From CAINEC01 sp046303115 (lineage in GTDB: Bacteria > Bacteroidota > Bacteroidia > AKYH767-A > OLB10): a stretch of DNA of 16,960 nt. The stretch spans positions 1 through 16,960 of the forward strand of contig JBKCGZ010000066.1 of the NCBI GenBank assembly GCA_046303115.1. The letters run 5' to 3'. Shown one piece after another: positions 1 through 6,290 of this stretch. Each line of letters opens with the position of its first letter. Position 1 is the stretch's first letter. Made by a program: the position numbers and the translations under genes. The notes beneath the pieces are model-generated. The model did no database searches. It saw nothing but the letters and a program-made list of their open reading frames with translations, and had not been told where the DNA came from.

Positions 1-743
1 AATCCTGCATTGGTAATAACACCATTGCATGTTGCTAAGCTTTCTATAAATGGCTCGCTCTTTAAAGGGAAGACGGTAAAGTTTCCTTTTTTATAAGCAA
101 CTTTTGTGTGTTTACTGAAGATTTGAAATGGAACTGTTGAGGCGTACTTCAATTTTTCAATTATATACTTATCATCAAATGCAGGAAGATAAACAGTAAT
201 ATGATTAAGAGTTTTTCTATCAGCATTTCTTATAGCTTGTCGTATGATAGGAGTAGCTACTGTTTTATCAAAACTAATGAAATGAAATCCATAAGAATGA
301 CTAACGGGAGCGTATTTACGTAAAACTAATTTGCCGATTGGATCAGTAAACTTTGGTTGAGCTGCTTTTGGATGCAAGGCTGCAGCTTGATTGCTTAATC
401 CTATGCAAGGCTTATTTTTTAATTTAGCGGCCCAACAAGAGATAGGCTCAAAATCGCTAATTATTAAATCATAATCTTCAACTGGAAGTGATTTGATTTC
501 ACGAAGCAACTTTTTGGTATCAAGATTCAAATACGTTTTAGTGAAATCAATTCCACCTTTTTTACCGAAAGCAAATCCAAGTCCGTTAAATTTATACTTG
601 ATTTCAAAGGGTAGTTCTAATTCCCATTGCGAAGAACTTACTAATACATCTACCTCTCCTTTCTTTTTTAGGATAGGAATAATTTCAAGCGCTCTGCTGA
701 TATGTCCGTTGCCAGTACCTTGTATCGCGTATAATATTTTCAT
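1..743 (-). CDS. Glycosyltransferase, GT1/MurG-like (Glyco_trans_1_3 type), C-terminus cut by window edge
   Basis: This reading frame is open from the ATG at 743 to the left edge, giving 247 visible residues. The N-terminus reads MKILYAIQGTGNGHISRA, the glycine-rich GxGxGH loop found at the start of GT-B fold enzymes of the MurG/UDP-glucuronosyltransferase type. The visible end, NGVITNAG, resembles the start of the nucleotide-sugar-binding loop of the second Rossmann domain, so roughly the last third is missing. The protein has no signal peptide or obvious membrane segment and is probably cytoplasmic, acting at the inner face of the membrane on a lipid or polyprenyl acceptor. Its start codon overlaps the stop of the upstream phosphoesterase by 4 bp (ATGA), which indicates translational coupling. 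Donor and acceptor cannot be told from the sequence. Family assignment is fairly secure; substrate is unknown. Confidence 0.75.
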   Translation of the reverse strand, partial: MKILYAIQGTGNGHISRALEIIPILKKKGEVDVLVSSSQWELELPFEIKYKFNGLGFAFGKKGGIDFTKTYLNLDTKKLLREIKSLPVEDYDLIISDFEPISCWAAKLKNKPCIGLSNQAAALHPKAAQPKFTDPIGKLVLRKYAPVSHSYGFHFISFDKTVATPIIRQAIRNADRKTLNHITVYLPAFDDKYIIEKLKYASTVPFQIFSKHTKVAYKKGNFTVFPLKSEPFIESLATCNGVITNAG

Positions 744-1600
744 TCTTGATATTCGTGATCGTGATTAATTTCTTTGATTAAAAGCTGAAATAAATCTTTG
801 TTATTCAAATGAGACAATTCATCTTCTTCGGACACTTCTACTGTATTAGCTTGGTCGTGCTTATAAATAGACCATTGTCCTTTGTTGTATTCGAGTGCAG
901 TAAGATTCTCTATCCAATCGCCAGAATTGAGATAGATTACATTCCCATCTTCGTTGTTTATTGTTTTTATTTCCGGATGATGAATATGTCCGCAAACTAC
1001 ATAATCATATTTTTTTGCGATGGCAATATCAGCGCATATCTGTTCGAAGTCGTTGATGAACTTCACCGCTTTCTTAACGCTGTTTTTAATCTTCTTGGAT
1101 AATGAAATTTTCTCGCGTCCGGTTTTTTCTAAAATGAAATTGGTAAAACGATTTAAGAGAATTAATGTATCGTATCCAATAGCTCCTAGTTTAGTTAACC
1201 ACTTTGCATGTTGCATTGTAACATCAAATACATCACCATGAAAGACCCATGCTTTCTTTCCATCAAGTTCAAGTATCAGTTTGTTCTCAATAGAAAGATT
1301 ACCTAACTTAAATCCAACAAATCTTCGTAGAAGTTCATCGTGATTACCGGTGATATAATGCACAGGAACTCCTTTCGATGCAAATCGAATAATTTGTTTT
1401 ACAACTTTTAAATGTGATTTTGGAAAATAATTTTTACTGAACTGCCAGATATCAATGATATCACCATTCAAGATAATTACTTTCGGCTTGATGGTTTTGA
1501 GGTAACTTACTAATTCCTTTGCATGACATCCATAAGTTCCTAAATGGATATCGGATAAAACAAGAACATCTATTTCCCTTCTTCCTTTGAAGTCAGTCAT
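740..1600 (-). CDS. LpxH-like calcineurin-type metallophosphoesterase (putative UDP-2,3-diacylglucosamine diphosphatase)
   Basis: The 286-residue protein carries the full set of binuclear-metal phosphoesterase motifs in order: D17-x-H19 in LSDIHLG, G46-D47-x-x-D50, G85-N86-H87-D88, H121-G122-D123 and G204-H205-I206-H207. This layout fits the LpxH/YbbF family, which hydrolyses UDP-2,3-diacylglucosamine to lipid X in lipid A synthesis on the cytoplasmic side of the inner membrane. It is longer than E. coli LpxH (about 240 residues), with a basic, helix-like insert around residues 150-185 that may serve as a membrane-facing cap. LpxH function is inferred; related Bacteroidota proteins are often annotated only as UDP-2,3-diacylglucosamine diphosphatase family. 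It is coupled by a 4-bp overlap to the downstream glycosyltransferase, suggesting a shared glycolipid substrate or pathway. There is no signal peptide. Confidence 0.8.
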   Translation of the reverse strand: MTDFKGRREIDVLVLSDIHLGTYGCHAKELVSYLKTIKPKVIILNGDIIDIWQFSKNYFPKSHLKVVKQIIRFASKGVPVHYITGNHDELLRRFVGFKLGNLSIENKLILELDGKKAWVFHGDVFDVTMQHAKWLTKLGAIGYDTLILLNRFTNFILEKTGREKISLSKKIKNSVKKAVKFINDFEQICADIAIAKKYDYVVCGHIHHPEIKTINNEDGNVIYLNSGDWIENLTALEYNKGQWSIYKHDQANTVEVSEEDELSHLNNKDLFQLLIKEINHDHEYQE

Positions 1601-1814
1601 ATTTTCGAATTACATTTCTTCTGCAATATCAATACGACTAGTAAGATGTTTTAACGGCGACAAAAACGAAGTCATACTATGTATGAAAAGCCACTCTGTC
1701 GATTTCCTGATAAATTTTGTAAGTAGTCTTTTGAATTTCACAATACAATTTTAACCCACAATTATTAGGTTAAAATCATCGTATCGTTAATCAATTATTA
1801 ATTATGAGTGGGAT
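1601..1814. other. Intergenic region between cysQ and the phosphoesterase gene
   Basis: This 214-bp gap separates two minus-strand genes, so it should hold the end of the cys transcript and possibly a promoter for the phosphoesterase gene. The only clear structure is the inverted repeat at 1748-1776, listed separately. The part next to cysQ (about 1780-1814) is very AT-rich. I found no convincing match to the Bacteroidota TAnnTTTG -7 element on the minus strand and no open frame of note. Confidence 0.5.
1748..1776. repeat. 9-bp perfect inverted repeat, 11-nt loop
   Basis: The arms ATTTTAACC (1748-1756) and GGTTAAAAT (1768-1776) are perfect reverse complements separated by 11 nt. It lies about 40 bp past the cysQ stop and about 150 bp before the phosphoesterase start. 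On the minus strand it is not followed by a T-run, so it is a poor intrinsic terminator. It could be an mRNA-end hairpin, a regulator-binding palindrome, or chance in AT-rich DNA. Confidence 0.45.
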
Positions 1815-2630
1815 TTATTCCACCACAAACCAAGGATTCAATAAATTTTCCTTGTTGTAAACTAATGGTTCGTTGCTGTCGGTATGACGAACAGTTAAGC
1901 CCGCTCCTAAAGCAATAGCATGTCCAGCAGCCGTATCCCATTCCATAGTAGGAGCAAAGCGAGGATATACTTCTGCTGCACCTTCAGCAACTAAACAAAG
2001 CTTTAAAGAGCTTCCTTTCGAAATCAAATTGATTTCTCCATGTTGTGATTTTAACTGATCTATAAAAGCAGTTGTCTCTTCGCTCATGTGACTACGGCTT
2101 GCAACAACCGTAAACACGCGGTCTCCTTTTGCAATGGGTAGCTTATCACTTTTGATAATTAACGAATCAATGAAGTAATCGTTGCCGATCATTTCAACTA
2201 ATGCATCGATGGAGCAATTTAATTTATAAGCACCAACACCTTCTATCGAAAAATATAAATCGTTAATTACAGGTGCGTATATCACTCCTCCAACTGGAGT
2301 CTCATTTTTAATTAATGCAATGTTAACCGTGAACTCTCCATTGCGCTTGATGAATTCTTTTGTTCCATCTAATGGATCTACTAGCCAAAATAAATCCCAG
2401 TTCTTTCTATCAGTATAATCAATTGATTTACCTTCTTCACTTAAAACAGGCAGCGCAGTGCTTTCTAAATATTGTACAATGGTAGCGTTAGAACGTTTGT
2501 CGGCTTCAGTCAGTGGACTCTTATCGTCTTTCATTTCAACGATAATTTCTCCTTCGTAAACTTTTAAAATTTCTTTCCCTGCGTGTATGGAAGCAACAAT
2601 TGCTTGCTCAATTAATTTGGTGTAGCTCAT
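1815..2630 (-). CDS. cysQ: CysQ, 3'(2'),5'-bisphosphate nucleotidase
   Basis: This inositol-monophosphatase-superfamily enzyme removes the 3'-phosphate of PAP (and PAPS), recycling the by-product of PAPS-using sulfotransferases or reductases. I take the ATG at 2630, giving 271 residues, because it directly follows the cysN stop (TAA-G-ATG). An in-frame TTG nine bases upstream would lie inside cysN and is less likely. Metal-binding motifs are present: E65-E66 in LSEEGKS, DPLDGTKEF at 85-93, and a WDTAA motif around residue 228. These are the signatures of the CysQ/BPNT subgroup, and the length is normal for the family. It is the last gene of the cysC-cysD-cysN-cysQ operon, placing PAP disposal beside PAPS production. 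It is cytoplasmic or loosely membrane-associated, with no signal peptide. Confidence 0.93.
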   Translation of the reverse strand: MSYTKLIEQAIVASIHAGKEILKVYEGEIIVEMKDDKSPLTEADKRSNATIVQYLESTALPVLSEEGKSIDYTDRKNWDLFWLVDPLDGTKEFIKRNGEFTVNIALIKNETPVGGVIYAPVINDLYFSIEGVGAYKLNCSIDALVEMIGNDYFIDSLIIKSDKLPIAKGDRVFTVVASRSHMSEETTAFIDQLKSQHGEINLISKGSSLKLCLVAEGAAEVYPRFAPTMEWDTAAGHAIALGAGLTVRHTDSNEPLVYNKENLLNPWFVVE

Positions 2631-2631
2631 C

Positions 2632-3906
2632 TTAAACAATCATTCCTGCTGCTACAGTTTCGTTGGTAGCTTCATCAATTAAAATAATACTTCCTGTGTG
2701 TCGGTTTTTACGATAAGCATCGAAGTAAAGAGGAGCGGTAGTTTTAACATGGACTCTTGCAATATCATTCATCGCAATATCCTTATCTTTTTCATTACGA
2801 TGCATCGAGTTGATGTCAACTTTATATCGAATTTCTTTTATTACACATCGCGCATCTTTTACTGTATGACGAATGGCATACTTTCCGCCAACCTGTAAAT
2901 TGTTAGCATTCATCCAGCAAATCATCACATCAAATTCCTGCTCCATGGATGGGACATTGTTTTCACGCACAATCATATCACCACGACTAATATCTACATC
3001 TCGGTCTAACGTCATTGTTACCGACATAGGTGCATATGCTTCTGAAATTTGTTCACCAAATAACTCAATCGTTTTTACCTCTGCTATTTCTCCGCTAGGA
3101 AGGATTTTTACTTTATCGCCTGGCTTATAAATTCCACTTGCAATTCTTCCTGCGTAGCCTCTGAAATCGTGATATTCGGTTTGTTGCGGACGAATAACAT
3201 ACTGCACTGGGAAACGACAATCGATATGATTTTCATCGCTACCAATATGTAAGTTCTCCAACAAATACATTAATGTTGTTCCTTGGTACCATGGCATATT
3301 CGTCGATTTATCTACAACGTTATCACCTTTCAATGCACTAATTGGTAAAAAGTGAACATCTTTAATATCCAACTTCGTCGATAAGTTTCTGTATTCTTCA
3401 ACTACCTTTGAAAATACTTCCTCAGAATAATCAACAAGATCCATTTTATTCACGCAAATAATCAAGTGCGGAATTTGCAACAACGATGCAATGAATGAAT
3501 GTCGGATAGTTTGTTCTAAAATTCCTTTACGCGCATCTACTAAAATCAAAGCAGCATTGGCTGTTGATGCACCCGTAACCATGTTACGTGTATACTGAAT
3601 ATGTCCTGGAGTATCAGCAATAATAAACTTACGCTTCGGCGTAGCGAAATAACGATAAGCTACATCAATTGTAATTCCTTGCTCACGCTCTGCTTTTAAT
3701 CCATCTGTCAATAAACTTAAATCAACGTGTTCAAATCCACGCTGCTGACTTCTCTGTTCAATTGCTTCTAGTTGATCTTCAAAAATTTGTTTTGAATCGT
3801 AAAGCAATCGACCGATTAACGTACTTTTTCCATCATCAACACTACCGGCTGTGGTGAACCGAAGTAGTTCCATGTTCATATAACCTTCACTGCTAAAATC
3901 GCTCAT
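2632..3906 (-). CDS. cysN: CysN, sulfate adenylyltransferase subunit 1 (GTPase subunit)
   Basis: CysN is the GTP-hydrolysing subunit of the CysDN ATP sulfurylase; GTP hydrolysis drives formation of adenosine 5'-phosphosulfate from ATP and sulfate. The 424-residue protein has all the translational-GTPase motifs: P-loop G21-SVDDGKS, switch-region DTPGH at 98-102, NKMD at 153-156 and an SALKG G5 motif. EF-Tu-like beta-barrel domains fill the C-terminal half. It ends soon after those barrels and lacks a fused APS-kinase domain, in contrast to roughly 600-residue CysNC fusions; that role is supplied by the separate cysC upstream. The ATG at 3906 is kept, although internal ATG codons at residues 10 and 12 also precede the conserved LLRFTTAGSVDDGKS core. 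It follows cysD by 25 bp and cysQ begins one base after its stop. Confidence 0.95.
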   Translation of the reverse strand: MSDFSSEGYMNMELLRFTTAGSVDDGKSTLIGRLLYDSKQIFEDQLEAIEQRSQQRGFEHVDLSLLTDGLKAEREQGITIDVAYRYFATPKRKFIIADTPGHIQYTRNMVTGASTANAALILVDARKGILEQTIRHSFIASLLQIPHLIICVNKMDLVDYSEEVFSKVVEEYRNLSTKLDIKDVHFLPISALKGDNVVDKSTNMPWYQGTTLMYLLENLHIGSDENHIDCRFPVQYVIRPQQTEYHDFRGYAGRIASGIYKPGDKVKILPSGEIAEVKTIELFGEQISEAYAPMSVTMTLDRDVDISRGDMIVRENNVPSMEQEFDVMICWMNANNLQVGGKYAIRHTVKDARCVIKEIRYKVDINSMHRNEKDKDIAMNDIARVHVKTTAPLYFDAYRKNRHTGSIILIDEATNETVAAGMIV

Positions 3907-3931
3907 AATCTAATTCTAAGTCTCTGATTAA

Positions 3932-4837
3932 TTAAAAATATCCTGCTTTCTTTCTGTCTTCCATTGCTGTTTCACTGCGTTTATCATCATGACGTGTTCC
4001 TCTTTCTGTTACTCTTGATGCAGCAATCTCATCAATAATTTCAGATAGTGTAGAAGCTGGTGATTCAACAGCACCTGTACATGTCATATCACCAATTGTC
4101 CGGAAACGCACTGTTCGTGTCTCAATGACATCACTATTTTTTTTCATGATGTACTCGGAGTTGGCCAACAAAACACCATCTCGAAGAATAATTTCACGCT
4201 CATGCGAAAAATATATTTCAGGAATTGCAATTTTTTCTAATTGAATATACATCCATACATCCATCTCTGTCCAATTAGAAAGTGGAAACACTCTGAAGTG
4301 CTCTCCCATATGCTTTTTACCATTCAATAACATCCATAGTTCAGGCCGTTGATTTTTGGGGTCCCATTGACCGAATTCATCACGGTGAGAAAAGAATCGT
4401 TCTTTAGCTCTTGCCTTCTCCTCATCTCTTCTTGCACCTCCCATGGCAGCATCAATTTTTAATTCTTCTAATGCATCAAGTAAAGTAACAGTTTGTAAAA
4501 CATTACGACTAGCATTGGGTCCTTTTTCTTCACGCGCTCTTCCTTTGTCGATAGAGTCTTGCACATAACGTACTTCTAATCGAGCACCAATTTCATCCAC
4601 CATTTTATCTCTGAAAACCAATGTTTCAGGGAAGTTATGTCCGGTATCTACGTGTAATAATGGGAATGGGATTCTTGCAGGATAAAATGCCTTTCTTGCA
4701 AGGTGTGTCATGACGATAGAATCTTTGCCTCCTGAAAAAAGCATGGCGGGACGCTCAAACTGTGCGGCTGTTTCGCGGATAACGTATATGGCTTCCGCTT
4801 CCAGCTCACGCAAATGATTCAAATGATATTTTATCAT
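3932..4837 (-). CDS. cysD: CysD, sulfate adenylyltransferase subunit 2
   Basis: CysD is the catalytic adenylyl-transferring subunit of ATP sulfurylase, forming APS and pyrophosphate with its GTPase partner CysN in the cytoplasm. The 301-residue sequence has the PP-loop motif SGGKDS at residues 35-40 after an N-terminal helical region containing LRELEAEAI. Other family hallmarks are HVDTGHNFPE, GARRDEEKARAKER and a C-terminal DRKKAGYF tail. Length and motifs are typical of the bacterial CysDN type rather than the PAPS reductase CysH, which shares the fold but would carry a C-terminal ECG-type cysteine motif not seen here. Its ATG overlaps the cysC stop by 4 bp (ATGA), so the two are likely translationally coupled. 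Confidence 0.96.
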   Translation of the reverse strand: MIKYHLNHLRELEAEAIYVIRETAAQFERPAMLFSGGKDSIVMTHLARKAFYPARIPFPLLHVDTGHNFPETLVFRDKMVDEIGARLEVRYVQDSIDKGRAREEKGPNASRNVLQTVTLLDALEELKIDAAMGGARRDEEKARAKERFFSHRDEFGQWDPKNQRPELWMLLNGKKHMGEHFRVFPLSNWTEMDVWMYIQLEKIAIPEIYFSHEREIILRDGVLLANSEYIMKKNSDVIETRTVRFRTIGDMTCTGAVESPASTLSEIIDEIAASRVTERGTRHDDKRSETAMEDRKKAGYF

Positions 4838-5439
4838 AATTTACTAATCTCTATTTTATCTTGAATAAAACTATAAATATTGTTAACGCATTCCTCTAAT
4901 GAAGCTTTGTCTGAGTGTAATTGAATTTCTGGCTTTTCCGGTTGTTCGAATGGCGAAGAAATGCCAGTAAAGTTTAGGATCTCGCCTTTGCGTGCTTTGG
5001 CATACAATCCTTTTACATCGCGTTGTTCGCATACTTCCATCGGACAGTCAACAAAAACCTCAACAAAAGCACCTTCTTCAACTAATGATCTTACTGTTGC
5101 TCGGTCCTCTTTGAAAGGAGATATAAATGCTGTGATGACAATGACTCCAGCATCAACAAACAACTTGGCTACTTCTCCAATACGGCGAATGTTTTCTTTT
5201 CTTCCTTCCTCTGAAAAGTCGATGTTTTTATTTAGTCCGTGGCGTATATTATCACCATCAAGTAAATATGTCTTAAATCCTCTTTTATGTAATAACTGTT
5301 CTAATCCGTCAGCAATTGTACTCTTGCCTGAACCAGATAATCCGGTAAGCCATATAATCAACGGCTTTTGGTTAAGCAGTTGAATTCTATCTGCCTTGCA
5401 AATTTTATATTGTTGTTTTATTATGTTAGAGGTGGACAT
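4834..5439 (-). CDS. cysC: CysC, adenylyl-sulfate (APS) kinase
   Basis: This kinase phosphorylates APS at the 3' position with ATP to give PAPS, the universal sulfuryl donor. The 201-residue protein has the P-loop GLSGSGKS at 33-40, the APS-binding DGDNIRHGL motif at 61-69, a FSEEGRKENIRRIGEVAKL segment and the FISPFKEDR motif. All are diagnostic for stand-alone APS kinases, and the length matches the family. It is the first gene of the cysCDNQ operon, preceded by the divergent intergenic region facing the yceI gene. A short hairpin (5445-5458) sits directly before the start codon. With no cysH or cysI in view, PAPS may serve sulfation rather than sulfate reduction, but this is inference. Confidence 0.96.
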   Translation of the reverse strand: MSTSNIIKQQYKICKADRIQLLNQKPLIIWLTGLSGSGKSTIADGLEQLLHKRGFKTYLLDGDNIRHGLNKNIDFSEEGRKENIRRIGEVAKLFVDAGVIVITAFISPFKEDRATVRSLVEEGAFVEVFVDCPMEVCEQRDVKGLYAKARKGEILNFTGISSPFEQPEKPEIQLHSDKASLEECVNNIYSFIQDKIEISKL

Positions 5440-5696
5440 ATCTTACCTTTACTAAGGTTTATGTTTCGATTTGCGAATTTCGCCTTTTTTTTCCAAATAA
5501 TAAATTTTTTGTCTAAGGTAAATCACTCAATTTCAAGATAAATAAAGTATTTGAAAATAACTATTTGCTAGTTTAATTTTTTGAACGGGTATAAACCGAC
5601 ATTGAGCAACGAAATATAAGGTTTGAAACAGAGCGAAAAAAACATGTGATTTTAGGTTATTAATACCTCACTTCATAACTTCGTAATCTGTTTAAT
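5440..5696. other. Divergent intergenic region between cysC and the first yceI gene
   Basis: This 257-bp gap must hold promoters firing in both directions. On the minus strand, TATTATTTG (5494-5502) resembles the Bacteroidota TAnnTTTG element, but its spacer is 3 nt instead of 2. On the plus strand, TAAGGTTTG (5617-5625) has the same irregular spacing, and TAACTTCG (5676-5683) matches TAnnTTTG with one mismatch but leaves only about 13 bp before the start codon. None is convincing alone. Just before cysC, ACCTT-TACT-AAGGT (5445-5458) can form a 5-bp hairpin in the leader. I see no RNA gene or conserved riboswitch. Confidence 0.4.
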
Positions 5697-6290
5697 ATGA
5701 TGATGAATTTCTTTCCACAAGTCGCTCAATGGAAGTCCAAAATACTTTTTTTTGCACTGATCTTCATTGTGGGATTAGCCTATGCTTCCATCAGGCAGGT
5801 GTATTCAATAAAGTCGTCAAAGGTTGTATTTAAATCGGTTGCTGAACTTGAAACGATAACAGCAGAATCTACCGCGCTTACTGGATTGCTTGACCCCAAT
5901 AATAAGAATTTCGCTTTTTCTATCAGTAATAAAAGTTTTAATGGATTCAACAGTGCCTTACAAAAGGAACATTTCAATGATAATTACATGGAGAGTGATA
6001 AGTATCCAACTACCACTTTCACAGGTAGAATAATAGACGATATAGATTTTAAAAAAAGCGGTACCTATATGATACGTGTGAAGGGAATGTTTAAAATTAA
6101 AGGTATCACGAAAGAGGAGTTGATAAAAGGAACAATTGATGTTTCCCCTTCAGGACTAAAATTGAACACGAACTTTTCAGTATTCTTGAGTGATTATGAA
6201 ATTAGAATTCCAAGAATTGTAAACCAAAAAATAGCACCCGAAATTCAACTATCAATACAAGCTAATCTTTTCCTTACTACTATCAAATGA
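5697..6290 (+). CDS. YceI-family protein, first paralogue
   Basis: YceI proteins have a lipocalin-like beta-barrel that binds polyisoprenoid chains such as quinones in a hydrophobic pocket; their physiological role is poorly known. This 197-residue protein has a basic N-terminus and a hydrophobic segment at about residues 16-30, likely a signal peptide (possible cleavage after AYA) or a membrane anchor, so it should act outside the cytoplasm. Family motifs visible include FNSALQKEHFNDNYMES, KYPTTTF and VKGMFKIKGITKE. The core closely parallels the second YceI at 12509-13060. Three consecutive ATG codons (5697, 5700, 5703) make the exact start uncertain. Its stop overlaps the sensor-kinase start by 4 bp, unusual for a YceI gene, and suggests co-expression with that kinase. 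Ligand unknown. Confidence 0.85.
   Translation: MMMNFFPQVAQWKSKILFFALIFIVGLAYASIRQVYSIKSSKVVFKSVAELETITAESTALTGLLDPNNKNFAFSISNKSFNGFNSALQKEHFNDNYMESDKYPTTTFTGRIIDDIDFKKSGTYMIRVKGMFKIKGITKEELIKGTIDVSPSGLKLNTNFSVFLSDYEIRIPRIVNQKIAPEIQLSIQANLFLTTIK

Noticed and set aside
3932..4837. Possibility that the PP-loop protein is a PAPS reductase (CysH) rather than CysD
   Set aside because: It lacks the C-terminal cysteine motif of CysH, has the CysD-type DRKKAGYF tail, and is adjacent to cysN.
4961..5383. 140-codon plus-strand open frame opposite cysC
   Set aside because: It is a shadow of the conserved APS kinase gene, with no recognisable domain or promoter.
5617..5625. TAAGGTTTG as a promoter -7 element for the first yceI
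   Set aside because: The spacer between TA and TTTG is 3 nt rather than 2, and no TTG element lies at the right distance upstream.
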